A stretch of DNA of 64,000 nt, from assembly GCA_963770375.1 (NCBI GenBank), contig CAVYPM010000014.1:62001-126000 (forward strand), written 5' to 3'. This DNA is from DASVBE01 sp963770375 (GTDB lineage Bacteria; Actinomycetota; Actinomycetes; Streptosporangiales; Streptosporangiaceae). Of this stretch, positions 33,246 through 43,335 are shown piece by piece. The translations under genes and the position numbers were made by a program. Every line of letters starts with the position of its first letter. Position 1 is the first letter of the stretch. A model generated the notes under the pieces. That model was not told where the DNA came from, did no database searches, and was given only the letters and a program-made list of their open reading frames with translations.

Positions 33246-33697
33246 TGACTTTCATTCGCCCGCGGCTGCGGAAGCCCTTGAGGAATGCCCTTGCCGGGAC
33301 CGTGTTCGCCGCTGCGTGGGCTCTGCGTGGCGGCAGTACGTGGTGGCTGGCCATCGCCATCGAGGTGAGCGTGCTCGTCAGCGCGATCACCATGTACGTG
33401 CGGGCCGGGGAAGATAACGACGAGGGCGCGCTGGCCGGTTCCCGCGCCGACGAGCGCCAGAAGCTGCTCAGCATCCGGTCGCGCGCCCTGGGCTGGAATT
33501 TCGCCATGGTCGCTGCCTTCATCGGCCTGTCGGTCGCGGTCGCGGTCAAGGCGGCCTGGTGGTGGCCGTTCCTGGCTATCTTCGCCGTGGCGGGCTTTGG
33601 CTACCTGCTCGGCCTGTCGAACTACGGCATCGCAGAAGAGGACCCGGCCGACGACGCGAACGATGGGCCCCAGGTGCGATCCCCGGTCAGCCACTGA
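33242..33697 (+). CDS. DUF2178-like membrane protein
   Basis: A 151-residue protein with four hydrophobic spans (about residues 15-30, 33-50, 85-102 and 106-125). The loop between spans two and three, GSRADERQKLLSIRSRALGWNF, shows the DERQ..I..RA pattern of DUF2178 proteins. It is coupled by a 4-base overlap to the XRE regulator, the usual arrangement, and may sense or transmit a membrane signal to it. Role unknown. The strong hairpin at 33775-33808 could end the transcript. Confidence 0.82.
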   Translation: MMTFIRPRLRKPLRNALAGTVFAAAWALRGGSTWWLAIAIEVSVLVSAITMYVRAGEDNDEGALAGSRADERQKLLSIRSRALGWNFAMVAAFIGLSVAVAVKAAWWWPFLAIFAVAGFGYLLGLSNYGIAEEDPADDANDGPQVRSPVSH

Positions 33698-33774
33698 CCC
33701 TGCTCCCTACAGGCTGACCAGCTACCCGGCACACGATGCCCGGCACACGGCCGCCTTTGCCCGCCCAGTGAGTC

Positions 33775-33808
33775 AGGCCCTCTCCCCGGCAGACCGGGGA
33801 GAGGGCCT
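33775..33808 (+). terminator. Terminator-like hairpin after the DUF2178 gene
   Basis: AGGCCCTCTCCCCGG, a CAGA loop, then its exact complement: a perfect 15-bp stem. No T-tract follows, which is normal in high-GC actinomycetes. It lies 77 bases after the DUF2178 stop. Confidence 0.7.
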
Positions 33809-33924
33809 GTGTGCTGCGCGGACTCGAGGATCTGAACCCCGGAAGGGCGCGAATCCGACCGGACCGGTGCGACGATCAAGTCTGACGGGAGCCGCGTCGC
33901 CTGGGCCGAAGTTACCTGGCCGAC

Positions 33925-33945
33925 GGCCCTACAACCTGTAGGGCC
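33925..33945. terminator. Hairpin, terminator-like
   Basis: GGCCCTACA-ACC-TGTAGGGCC: a perfect 9-bp stem with a 3-base loop, in the gene-free stretch between DUF2178 and ZIP. Direction and role uncertain. Confidence 0.45.
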
Positions 33946-34001
33946 AGCTCTAGGACCAACAACCAGCCCGGAGGGCTACGGCGAGGACCGGACAACGAGC
34001 A

Positions 34002-34098
34002 GCAACCCGCGACGTGGGGGTCCGGGGGCTCGGGCCCCCGGGAAAGCACAGTGTGGGCCTGAGAGGACTTGAACCTCTGACCTCTTCCTTATCAGGGA
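34002..34098 (-). repeat. Duplicated tRNA-Ile 3' end plus terminator (left attachment-type repeat)
   Basis: Nearly identical (about 94%) to 35318-35415. It contains the last 43 bases of the tRNA gene and about 55 bases beyond it, including the CCGGGGGC-TCGG-GCCCCCGG hairpin (34023-34042). The match stops within the anticodon stem, so this copy has no tRNA function. A tRNA 3' end copied at the far side of a segment is the usual mark of integrase-mediated insertion. Confidence 0.85.
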
Positions 34099-34338
34099 TG
34101 TTTCAACGACCAGCGCCACCCTGCTGCAACCCAGGTCGGCAGGCCTGTTGGTTTGTCCGCGAGTGACCGTGGCGGTTCCTGGCCGACCGCCCGATCGGGC
34201 GCGTAGCGGGCACGACCCTGTGATCCGTAGGAGCAGGTACATGCCTGGTCCTGGTCCTGGGGCTCGCCCGTCCTCCTCGTGGCTGCTTCCGACTCTACGA
34301 GGCGGACGGCCGCTGTCAGCGCGGTGGCGTCCGGTGAC

Positions 34339-35070
34339 TCAATCGAGCAGATGGATGGTGGCTGCGATCGCGAATCCGAGCGTCGTCACGACCCCGGTCA
34401 GCTTGCCGCCGTGCTGGTGGGCCTCGGGCATCATCGTGTCCGCGAGCATGGTGAGGATCGCACCGGCCGCGAAGGCAAGAACGAAGGCGACGGTGCCTGG
34501 TGAGGAGTGCTGGAACAGGGCGTACCCCGCCAGCGAGGCGAGCCCGGAGATCACGGCGATCGCGATCCACATCCAGAGGATTCGCGACTTCGTCCAGCCG
34601 CCGGTCCGCAGGCCGGAGGTGGAGGAGATCGATTCGGGCAGGTTGGAGATGAAGACCGCGGTCAGGTAGGCGGCGCCCACCGCCCCGCCCTGGAAGATCG
34701 TCAGGCCGATCACCATCGACTCGGGGATCCCGTCGAGCACCGTGCCGAGCACGATGGCCAGCGCGGAGCCGTTCGCCTGGCCGCCGTCAGCGTCCTTCCG
34801 GTCAGCCCCCCCGAAGCGATCGATCAGCCAGTCGCCGCCGAAGAACACCACGCACCCGGCGAAAAGACCCGCGATCGCCGCTCCGTGACCGTGGGACTTG
34901 CTGACCGCCTCCTCCACCAGGTCGAACGCGACCGCGCTGATCAGCACGCCCGCGCCGAAGGCCAGAATCAGCCCGATCACCCGCAAACCGATGCGGAAGC
35001 GGAGCGCGACCAGGGCGCCGATCACCAGCGAGGAAGCCGCCAGGATTCCCCAGCCGAACGCTGCTGCCAT
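34339..35070 (-). CDS. ZIP-family divalent metal transporter
   Basis: A 243-residue membrane protein with about seven spans. LGTVLDGIPESMVIGL (around residue 108) is the ZIP TM4 metal-site helix (here D-G-I-P-E-S), FISNLPESISST near 140 the TM5 site, and HQHGGK near 217 the late histidine cluster; the first loop carries SHGHG. Such proteins import Zn, Fe or Mn. It is the only gene between the two tRNA-end repeats and so appears to be cargo of a very short inserted or duplicated segment. The ATG at 35068-35070 gives full length. Confidence 0.9.
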   Translation of the reverse strand: MAAAFGWGILAASSLVIGALVALRFRIGLRVIGLILAFGAGVLISAVAFDLVEEAVSKSHGHGAAIAGLFAGCVVFFGGDWLIDRFGGADRKDADGGQANGSALAIVLGTVLDGIPESMVIGLTIFQGGAVGAAYLTAVFISNLPESISSTSGLRTGGWTKSRILWMWIAIAVISGLASLAGYALFQHSSPGTVAFVLAFAAGAILTMLADTMMPEAHQHGGKLTGVVTTLGFAIAATIHLLD

Positions 35071-35317
35071 CTACCGTCTCGCCTCCGGCCGTCCGGTCCT
35101 GCGAGCGATCGAACGGGCGACTGGCGGAGAGACTTCCCCGCCCTGAACCGCCCGCGCAGAGTGCCAGCGTGCCACGCGATGAGGCTTCCCGGCATCACCC
35201 CCGAGGGGGTGACCTAGTTCCTGGGCGGACGAGGTTCACTCCTGCCCGTATTCCCGACAGGCGCCGATCCCTTGCGAGTGGGTGCCGGGTCTACGGCGTG
35301 GACCCAACCAACGAACG
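35071..35317. other. Gene-free spacer upstream of the ZIP gene
   Basis: About 250 bases between the ZIP start and the right repeat. No gene, RNA or clear promoter is recognised. Confidence 0.5.
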
Positions 35318-35415
35318 GCAACCCGCGCCGTTGGGGGTCCGGGGGCTCGGGCCCCCGGGAAGACACAGTGTGGGCCTGAGAGGACTTGAACCTCTGACCT
35401 CTTCCTTATCAGGGA
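35318..35415 (-). repeat. Right copy of the tRNA-end repeat
   Basis: Matches 34002-34098. This copy is continuous with the intact tRNA-Ile gene and includes its 3' 45 bases and the hairpin (35339-35358) that probably ends its transcript. Confidence 0.85.
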
Positions 35416-35444
35416 AGCGCTCTAACCGTCTGAGCTACAGGCCC
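35371..35444 (-). tRNA. tRNA-Ile (anticodon GAT)
   Basis: A complete cloverleaf on the minus strand. The 7-bp acceptor stem GGGCCTG pairs with CAGGCCC; the D arm has GCTC/GAGC; the anticodon stem CTTCC/GGAAG encloses loop CTGATAA with GAT; the T arm AGAGG-TTCAAGT-CCTCT is canonical. The discriminator is A and CCA is not encoded. It follows the gyrA-DUF3566 genes as in most actinobacteria; the tRNA-Ala that often follows is not in the window. Its 3' end is duplicated at 34002 and, in part, at 30805. Confidence 0.97.
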
Positions 35445-35524
35445 GGGGGAGGCAGCGGACCGGGCACTCACACACCCCGGCCAACCGCTGCCGCGCTAGG
35501 TTACCGCATGCGGCGCGCTAGTGC

Positions 35525-36550
35525 TTAGTCGGTCTCCTTGAGCGTTACCTCAATGCCGCCGGCCAGGTGGGTGACCAGGTTGTAGACCACGGAACCGACG
35601 GTGGCCAGGGCGGTGATCAGGATGACGTTGATCGCCCCGACGAGCATCGTGTAGCCGAGCACCCGGGAGGCGGAGAACCAGTTGCTGGCCTGGACGCCGG
35701 CCGAGTCCTTACCGGACGTCAGGTTGCTGACCGAACCCTCGATCGAGTGGAACACGCCGATCTTGCTCAGCACCCACCAGAGCGCGGCCACCATGACGAA
35801 CAGCACGACCCAGCCGACCAGGGAGACCATGAAGCTGAACTTCATGACCGACCACGGCTCGAGCCGGATCACCGCGAGGTGCGCCCGGCGGGCCGGGGCG
35901 GCGGCCGCGGCACCGTTGAGGCTGGGCCGGGTCTCGGCCTTGATCCTCGGCTGCCGGGCCGGTTTCTTGGGCTTGGGCGGCTTCGGTGCCTTGGGGGCCT
36001 TCGGCGGCTTGCTGGCCTTGTTCAGCACCGAGAACGGCGACGCCGGGGAACCGGACTTATCCGAGTTGATCTGCGCCGGGTACGGCGGCGGGACCGGCGA
36101 GCTGACCGTGGCCGCGCCGTCGCCCGGGCCCGAACCCGAATCTGAACCCGAACCGTACGACGACGAACCCGAACTGTACGACGAACCGGAATCGTACGAC
36201 GACGAACCCGAACTGTATGACGAACCGGAATCGTACGACGACGAACCCGAACTGTACGACGACGAACCGGAGCCGAAGCTGCCGGGCGTCAGGCCGGAGG
36301 ACGGCAGGCCAGGCGGAACCACGCCGGGCGCGGTGGTGGGCAGGCTGCTGCTGGAAGACGACGAAGAGCTCGTGGACGAGGCCAGGCCGCCAGCGTCGCC
36401 CGGCAGGTCCGCGGCCAGAACCGGCTGTGGGTCACCCGGGTACAGGGTGTCCGCAGCCGGGCCGGGATCGGCGTCAGCCTCCTCGGTCACCCACGACTGT
36501 GGCTCCACGCGCTGGTCCACGTCGTCCTCCTCCGAATATTTGCCTGTCAC
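35525..36550 (-). CDS. DUF3566 membrane protein with a repetitive Ser/Tyr/Gly linker
   Basis: A 341-residue protein. The C-terminal 120 residues are the DUF3566 domain, two membrane spans around a short outer loop (LVGWVVLFVMVAALWWVL and MLVGAINVILITALATVG), preceded by the conserved LAVIRLEPWSVMKFSFMVSL. The N-terminal half is disordered, with a 13-residue Ser/Tyr/Gly repeat (SSSYDSGSSYSSG) and Ser runs, then a Lys/Pro-rich stretch. The domain always sits next to gyrA in actinomycetes; its function is unknown. The GTG at 36548-36550 is my start choice; an upstream start at 36610 would add 20 residues. It follows gyrA, same strand, with a 167-base gap. Confidence 0.88.
   Translation of the reverse strand: MTGKYSEEDDVDQRVEPQSWVTEEADADPGPAADTLYPGDPQPVLAADLPGDAGGLASSTSSSSSSSSSLPTTAPGVVPPGLPSSGLTPGSFGSGSSSYSSGSSSYDSGSSYSSGSSSYDSGSSYSSGSSSYGSGSDSGSGPGDGAATVSSPVPPPYPAQINSDKSGSPASPFSVLNKASKPPKAPKAPKPPKPKKPARQPRIKAETRPSLNGAAAAAPARRAHLAVIRLEPWSVMKFSFMVSLVGWVVLFVMVAALWWVLSKIGVFHSIEGSVSNLTSGKDSAGVQASNWFSASRVLGYTMLVGAINVILITALATVGSVVYNLVTHLAGGIEVTLKETD
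36155..36265 (-). repeat. 39-bp coding tandem repeat in the DUF3566 gene
   Basis: Copies begin at 36155, 36194 and 36233 (last one partial), differing at one or two bases. They encode a 13-residue Ser/Tyr/Gly unit in the disordered linker. Such arrays change length by slippage or recombination. Confidence 0.85.
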
Positions 36551-36717
36551 GAGGTTATCCCCAGTCGGCGGCCCGCGCGTGCGGGAAGCCGTCCCTCGTC
36601 GCTCTCTCACCTATAGGACGCTGCGGCCCCATGCCTCGTTGCACCCCGTGCCCCAGTCGTCGTCTTTCCCCTCAGAAGAGGGCCCTGCCCCCACCGCGCA
36701 GCGGGAAAACCAGACCG

Positions 36718-39279
36718 CTACTCGCCGTCCTCCCCGGCCCCGTCACCGGCGCCGTCGCTGGCCTCATCAACAGGGCTGTCACCAGCGTCTTCGTCCGTCA
36801 CCACGTCCTCGTCGCTCTCCGCCGATTCCGCGTTGCGGGCGATGGCGACCAGCGTCTGCCCGTCCCCGAGGTTGACCAGCCGGACGCCCATCGTCTGCCG
36901 GCCGGACTGCTTGATTTCCGCCGCCGAGGTCCGGATGACCCCGCCCGCCGAGGTGATGGCAAAAACTTCGTCATCTGGCTGCACCATCAGCGCGCCGACC
37001 AGCCCGCCGCGGCTGTCCACGATCCGGGCCGTGACCACGCCCATGCCGCCGCGGCCCTGGACCGGGTACTGATCGGCCGGGGTCCGCTTGGCGTAGCCGC
37101 CCTCGGTGGCCACCAGGACATCAGCGTCTCCGCGCACAACGTGCATCCCCAGCAGCTCGTCGCCGTTGGAGAACCGCATCCCGATCACCCCGGAGGTGGC
37201 CCGGCCCATCGGCCGCAGCGCCTCGTCGGTAGCGCGGAACCTGATCGCCTGCGCCTTGCGGCTCACCAGAAGAAGATCGTCCTCGGGCGACACCAGCCGC
37301 GCGGCGATCACCTCGTCGTCCTCGCGCAGGTTGATGGCGATGATGCCGCCGGCCCGGGGCGAGTCGAAGTCGCTCAGCCGGGACTTCTTGACCAGCCCGC
37401 CGGAGGTGGCCAGCACCAGGTACGGCGCCACCCGGTAGTCGCGCAGCGCGAGCACCTCGGCGATGCGCTCGTCCGGCTGGAAGGCCAGCAGGTTGGCCAC
37501 GTGCTGCCCGCGGGCGTCGCGGCCGGTGTCCGGCAGCTCGTAGGCCTTGCACCGGTAGACCCGGCCCTTGTTCGTGAAGAACAGGATCCAGTGGTGCGTG
37601 GTCGTGACGAAGAAGTGCTCGACGATGTCGTCGGTGCGCAGCTGCGCACCCCGCACTCCCTTGCCGCCGCGGCGCTGGGCCCGGTACAGGTCGGCCTTGG
37701 TGCGCTTGGCGTAGCCGCCGCGGGTGATCGTGACGACCACGTCCTCCTCGGCGATCAGGTCCTCGACGGACATGTCGCCGTCGTAGGGGATGATCTGCGT
37801 GCGCCGGTCGTCGCCGTACCGGTCCACGATCTCGCCCAGCTCGGTGCCGACGATCTGCCGCTGCCGCTCGGGGGAGGCCAGGATCGCCTGGTAGTCGGCG
37901 ATCTGCGCCATCAGCTCCTCGTACTCGTCGGTGAGCTGCTGCCGCTCCAGCGCGGCCAGCTTGCGCAGCTGCATGTCGAGGATCGCGCGGGCCTGCACGT
38001 CGTCGATCTCCAGCAGGTCCATCAGGCCCTGCTGCGCGGCCGCGGCCGACGCGCTGGCCCGGATCAGCGCGATGACCTCGTCGATCCGGTCGATGGCCTT
38101 GAGCAGCGCGACCAGGATGTGCGCCCGCTCCTCGGCCTTGCGCAGCAGGAACCGGGTCCGCCGGACGATGACGCTGATCTGGTGCGCGACCCAGTGCCGG
38201 ATCATCTGGTCCAGGCGCAGCGTCCGCGGCACGCCGTCGACCAGGGCCAGGATGTTCGCGCCGAACGTGTCCTGCAGCTGGGTGTGCTTGTACAGGTTGT
38301 TCAGCACGACCTTGGCGACCGCGTCCCGCTTGAGCACGATCACCAGCCGCTGGCCGGTCCGGTCGCTGGTCTCGTCGCGCACGTCGGCGATCCCGCCGAC
38401 CCGGCCGTCCTGGGCCAGCTCGTCGATCTTGACCGCGACGTTCTCCGGGTTGACCTGGTAGGGCAGCTCGGTGACGACCAGCTGGGTGCGCCCGCGGGCG
38501 TCCTCCTCGACCTCGACCACCGCGCGCATGGTGATCGAGCCGCGGCCGGTCCGGTAGGCGTCCTCGATGCCGCGGCGGCCCACGATCAGGCCGTGGGTGG
38601 GGAAGTCCGGGCCCTTGATCCGCTCGATCAGCGCGTCGAGCAGCTCGTCGTCGGTCGCGTCGAAATGATCCAGGTACCACTGCGCGCCCGCGGCGACCTC
38701 GCGCAGGTTGTGCGGCGGGATCTTGGTGGCCATCCCGACCGCGATCCCCTCGGAACCGTTGACCAGCAGGTTCGGGAACCGGGCGGGCAGCACGACGGGC
38801 TCGCGGGAGCGCCCGTCGTAGTTCTCGCGGAAATCGACGGTGTCCTTGTCGATGTCCCGCAGCATCTCCATGGCCAGCGGCGCCAGCCGGCACTCGGTGT
38901 AGCGCATCGCCGCGGGCGGGTCGTTGCCCCGGGAGCCGAAGTTGCCCTGGCCGTCGACCAGCGGCATCCGCATCGCCCACGGCTGGGCCATCCGCACCAG
39001 CGCGTCGTAGATCGCGCTGTCGCCGTGCGGGTGGTAGATGCCCATGACCTCGCCGACGACGCGGGCGCACTTGAAGAACCCACGGTCCGGCCGGTAGCCG
39101 CCGTCGTACATGGCGTACAGCACGCGGGTGTGCACCGGCTTGAGGCCGTCCCGCACATCCGGCAGCGCACGGCCGACGATGACCGACATCGCGTAGTCGA
39201 TGTAGCTGCGCTGCATCTCGACCTGGATGTCGACCGGCTCGGTGCGGTCGTGGCCGCTACCGGTATCGATCTCAGTCAC
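36718..39279 (-). CDS. gyrA: DNA gyrase subunit A
   Basis: An 853-residue subunit that cuts and rejoins DNA in the gyrase A2B2 tetramer. Tyr127 in AMRYTECRL is the active-site tyrosine; HPHGDSAIYDALV (83-95) is the quinolone-determining region with Ser88 and Asp92, the drug-sensitive type. C-terminal beta-pinwheel blades carry repeats such as VVTITRGGYAKRTK and the GyrA-box-like QRRGGKG near residue 535. The tail is acidic. The GTG or ATG start at 39279 follows gyrB by 63 bases, so the pair is one transcript in the order gyrB-gyrA. Confidence 0.98.
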   Translation of the reverse strand: MTEIDTGSGHDRTEPVDIQVEMQRSYIDYAMSVIVGRALPDVRDGLKPVHTRVLYAMYDGGYRPDRGFFKCARVVGEVMGIYHPHGDSAIYDALVRMAQPWAMRMPLVDGQGNFGSRGNDPPAAMRYTECRLAPLAMEMLRDIDKDTVDFRENYDGRSREPVVLPARFPNLLVNGSEGIAVGMATKIPPHNLREVAAGAQWYLDHFDATDDELLDALIERIKGPDFPTHGLIVGRRGIEDAYRTGRGSITMRAVVEVEEDARGRTQLVVTELPYQVNPENVAVKIDELAQDGRVGGIADVRDETSDRTGQRLVIVLKRDAVAKVVLNNLYKHTQLQDTFGANILALVDGVPRTLRLDQMIRHWVAHQISVIVRRTRFLLRKAEERAHILVALLKAIDRIDEVIALIRASASAAAAQQGLMDLLEIDDVQARAILDMQLRKLAALERQQLTDEYEELMAQIADYQAILASPERQRQIVGTELGEIVDRYGDDRRTQIIPYDGDMSVEDLIAEEDVVVTITRGGYAKRTKADLYRAQRRGGKGVRGAQLRTDDIVEHFFVTTTHHWILFFTNKGRVYRCKAYELPDTGRDARGQHVANLLAFQPDERIAEVLALRDYRVAPYLVLATSGGLVKKSRLSDFDSPRAGGIIAINLREDDEVIAARLVSPEDDLLLVSRKAQAIRFRATDEALRPMGRATSGVIGMRFSNGDELLGMHVVRGDADVLVATEGGYAKRTPADQYPVQGRGGMGVVTARIVDSRGGLVGALMVQPDDEVFAITSAGGVIRTSAAEIKQSGRQTMGVRLVNLGDGQTLVAIARNAESAESDEDVVTDEDAGDSPVDEASDGAGDGAGEDGE

Positions 39280-39342
39280 GTGCTTGACCTTCCCGCTGCA
39301 TAGCTCAATCTGGTGGCCGCACCGCGGCCGGGACCCACCTGG

Positions 39343-41274
<1,932 letters not shown>

Positions 41275-41378
41275 AAGGTTGCTCCTCCTGGAACGGACAC
41301 CCGCGCGAGCGCCGCGATCCCCCCGCCGCCGCTGCGCCCTGGTGCCATTCACAATTTTACCTGCTCGGCGCCGTTGGC

Positions 41379-42026
41379 TCAGCCGTACGTGTCACGCGGT
41401 CCGCGACTGTCACGGGTTCGCCACTGCCCCGGACGGCGCTGCGTGGCGGGCCCCCTGATCTTGACCCGGGTCACCGATCCGTCGCCCAGTTCGGCGTTGA
41501 GCCGGCGCACCAGCGCGGGCGCCAGCAGCCGCACCTGAGTGGCCCACGCGGTCGAGTCCGCGGTGATCGTCAGCTCCCCGTCGGCGAACCCGTCCGGCCG
41601 GGTGTGCGCGGCCAGCTCCGGCCCGACGATCTGGTCCCACCGGCCGAACATGGCGCCGGCCTTCGCCTGCAGCCGCCAGCCCTGCTCGTCGATCAGCCCG
41701 CTGATCGCGGCGTTCAGCGGCTCCGGGTCCTCCCGCCGCAGCCGCGGCCGGGCCGCCGGGTCCGCCCGCCCGCCGGCCGCCCCTGACAGCGGCCCGGTCG
41801 CGCGCCGTCCCCGGGCCGCGGCGTCCGCCCGCGCGGCCCGCAGCGCCTCCCGGGCCAGCCCCGCCCGGTCCGCCCCACCCGGCGCCCCATCCGGCCCGCT
41901 CGCCGGCGCGGGCGGGCCCTGGTGGCCGGCGCTGCGGCCTTCGCTGCTTTCCGGATTTACGGGATACGGTTGGCCGGACGCGGGCCGGGCCGTCTCGTCC
42001 TGGTCACGTTCAGGCTGGTCAGGCAC
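41379..42026 (-). CDS. dciA: DciA-like replicative-helicase helper (DUF721)
   Basis: A 215-residue protein between recF and gyrB, where DUF721 genes always lie in actinomycetes. The C-terminal 100 residues contain the domain: LNAAISGLIDEQGWRLQAKA, FGRWDQIVGPELAAHT and LTITADSTAWATQVRLL (each a conserved segment), ending with VRRLNAELGDGSVTRVKI. DciA proteins bind DNA and help load or activate DnaB. The N-terminal part is disordered, Pro/Gly/Arg-rich. The GTG start at 42024-42026 overlaps the recF stop by 8 bases (42019-42026), giving coupled translation; a longer frame upstream lies inside recF. Confidence 0.88.
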   Translation of the reverse strand: MPDQPERDQDETARPASGQPYPVNPESSEGRSAGHQGPPAPASGPDGAPGGADRAGLAREALRAARADAAARGRRATGPLSGAAGGRADPAARPRLRREDPEPLNAAISGLIDEQGWRLQAKAGAMFGRWDQIVGPELAAHTRPDGFADGELTITADSTAWATQVRLLAPALVRRLNAELGDGSVTRVKIRGPATQRRPGQWRTRDSRGPRDTYG

Positions 42027-43134
42027 GGGACACCCGCCCGTCGGCCACGTCGAACCGGGCCCCGGACAGCTGCGCGGGCACGTCCGCGGTGACCGCCGCG
42101 GTGACCAGCACCTGATCGGCACCGCGGACCAGGCCGGCCAGCCGGTCCCGGCGCCCGGTGTCCAGCTCGGCGAACACGTCGTCGAGGATCAGCACCGGGT
42201 CCTCGCCCCCGGAGCGCAGCAGGTCGAACGCGGCCAGCCGCAGCGCCAGCGCCAGCGACCACGACTCGCCGTGGCTGGCGTACCCGCGCGCGGGCAGCTC
42301 GCCGATCCGCAGCTCGAGCTCGTCCCGGTGCGGGCCGACCAGGCACACCGCCCGTTCCAGCTCGGCCGTCCTGGCGGTCTCCAGCGCGGCCAGCATCGCC
42401 TCGCGCTGCCCGGCCACCCCGGCCGGCGGCTCGCCCGGGCCGGCGTACGGCTGCCGGTACGCCATCTCGGCGGTCCCTTCGTCCCCGGACACCGCGGCGT
42501 AGGCCTTGGCCGCCAGCGGCCGGATCGCGGTGACCAGGTCGAGCCGGCCCGCGGCCAGCTCAGCCCCGGCCTTGACCAGCTGCTCGTCCCAGGCGGCCAG
42601 CGCGGACGGGCGGCCGCCGCCGCGGGCCCGGGCCGACTTGAGCAGCGCGGTCCGCTGCCGGACCGCCCGCTCGTAGTCGGCGCGGACCCCGGCGTACCGC
42701 GGCGCGGTCGCCACCAGGAGGTCGTCGAGGAACCGGCGGCGCTGGTCCGGGTCGCCCTTGACCAGCGTGAGGTCTTCGGGGGCGAACAGCACGCAGCGCA
42801 GCGTGCCGAGCACCTCGCGGGGCCGGGGGACGGGGACCCGGTTGAGCCGGACCCGGTTGGCCCGGGACGGGTTGATCTCGATCTCGACCAGGCTGTCCCG
42901 GGCCGAGGAGGTCACCGCGGCCCGCACGATGGCCCGCGGCGCGCCCCGGCGGACCAGCGGCGCGTCCGCCGCGACCCGGTGGCTGCCCAGCGTGGCGGCG
43001 TAGTTGGCGGCCTCGACCAGGTTGGTCTTGCCCTGGCCGTTGGAGCCGGTGAACGTGGTCACCCCGGGGTCAAGCCGCAGGTCGGCTTCGGCGTAACTGC
43101 GGAAGTCGATCAGGGCCAGCCGGGTGAGGTGCAC
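42019..43134 (-). CDS. recF: Recombination/repair ATPase RecF
   Basis: A 371-residue SMC-like ABC ATPase that helps load RecA at gaps with RecO and RecR. GSNGQGKTNLVEA (residues 30-42) is Walker A, HGESWSLALALRLA near 268 the ABC signature region and PVLILDDVFAELDTGRR near 305 Walker B. LTRLALIDFRSYAEADL is the usual start. The GTG at 43132-43134 follows the long dnaN-recF gap, which has an 18-bp hairpin. Coupled to dciA by an 8-base overlap. Confidence 0.97.
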   Translation of the reverse strand: MHLTRLALIDFRSYAEADLRLDPGVTTFTGSNGQGKTNLVEAANYAATLGSHRVAADAPLVRRGAPRAIVRAAVTSSARDSLVEIEINPSRANRVRLNRVPVPRPREVLGTLRCVLFAPEDLTLVKGDPDQRRRFLDDLLVATAPRYAGVRADYERAVRQRTALLKSARARGGGRPSALAAWDEQLVKAGAELAAGRLDLVTAIRPLAAKAYAAVSGDEGTAEMAYRQPYAGPGEPPAGVAGQREAMLAALETARTAELERAVCLVGPHRDELELRIGELPARGYASHGESWSLALALRLAAFDLLRSGGEDPVLILDDVFAELDTGRRDRLAGLVRGADQVLVTAAVTADVPAQLSGARFDVADGRVSRA

Positions 43135-43211
43135 GTCAACCGAGACTACCGGCCCGCGCCGTCACCAGCCCGGCCCCGCCAGTTCGCCCGCCCCGCCGAT
43201 CCGTAGCTGAT

Positions 43212-43255
43212 CGAAGTGCCGTTGCTTCACATAGAACTGAAGCAACGGCACTTCG
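43212..43255. repeat. Perfect 18-bp inverted repeat in the dnaN-recF gap
   Basis: CGAAGTGCCGTTGCTTCA, an 8-base loop (CATAGAAC), then the exact complement. It is balanced in GC, unlike its surroundings. It could be a terminator after dnaN, but there is no T-tract; it could equally be a regulator or processing site in the recF leader. Nothing like it is repeated in the window. Confidence 0.8.
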
Positions 43256-43335
43256 TTGCAAACCGGGGCGCCCGGCGGAGGGCCGGGGCCCGCGCCCCCG
43301 GCACCGTATCCCTTAATGGTCGTGAACTTGGGTTT

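Larger units (their letters stand above)
33698..34338. other. Non-coding stretch with hairpins and the left tRNA-end repeat
   Basis: No convincing gene. It holds the terminator-like hairpins at 33775-33808 and 33925-33945 and the 97-bp repeat at 34002-34098. The remaining 240 bases before the ZIP gene end show nothing I recognise. Confidence 0.6.

Noticed and set aside
33815..33840. A tRNA-like stretch (GGACTCGAGGATCTGAAC) after the hairpin
   Set aside because: Similarity to the tRNA 3' end is too weak and no stems can be formed; not called as an att site.
36155..36285. An acidic Pro/Glu/Asp/Tyr repeat protein on the plus strand opposite the DUF3566 linker
   Set aside because: It is the complement reading of the tandem repeat in the true gene, and the DUF3566 domain fixes the minus strand as coding.
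36217..39303. A 1028-codon open frame on the plus strand across gyrA
   Set aside because: It is antisense to gyrA, has no domain pattern, and long opposite-strand frames are usual in GC-rich coding DNA.
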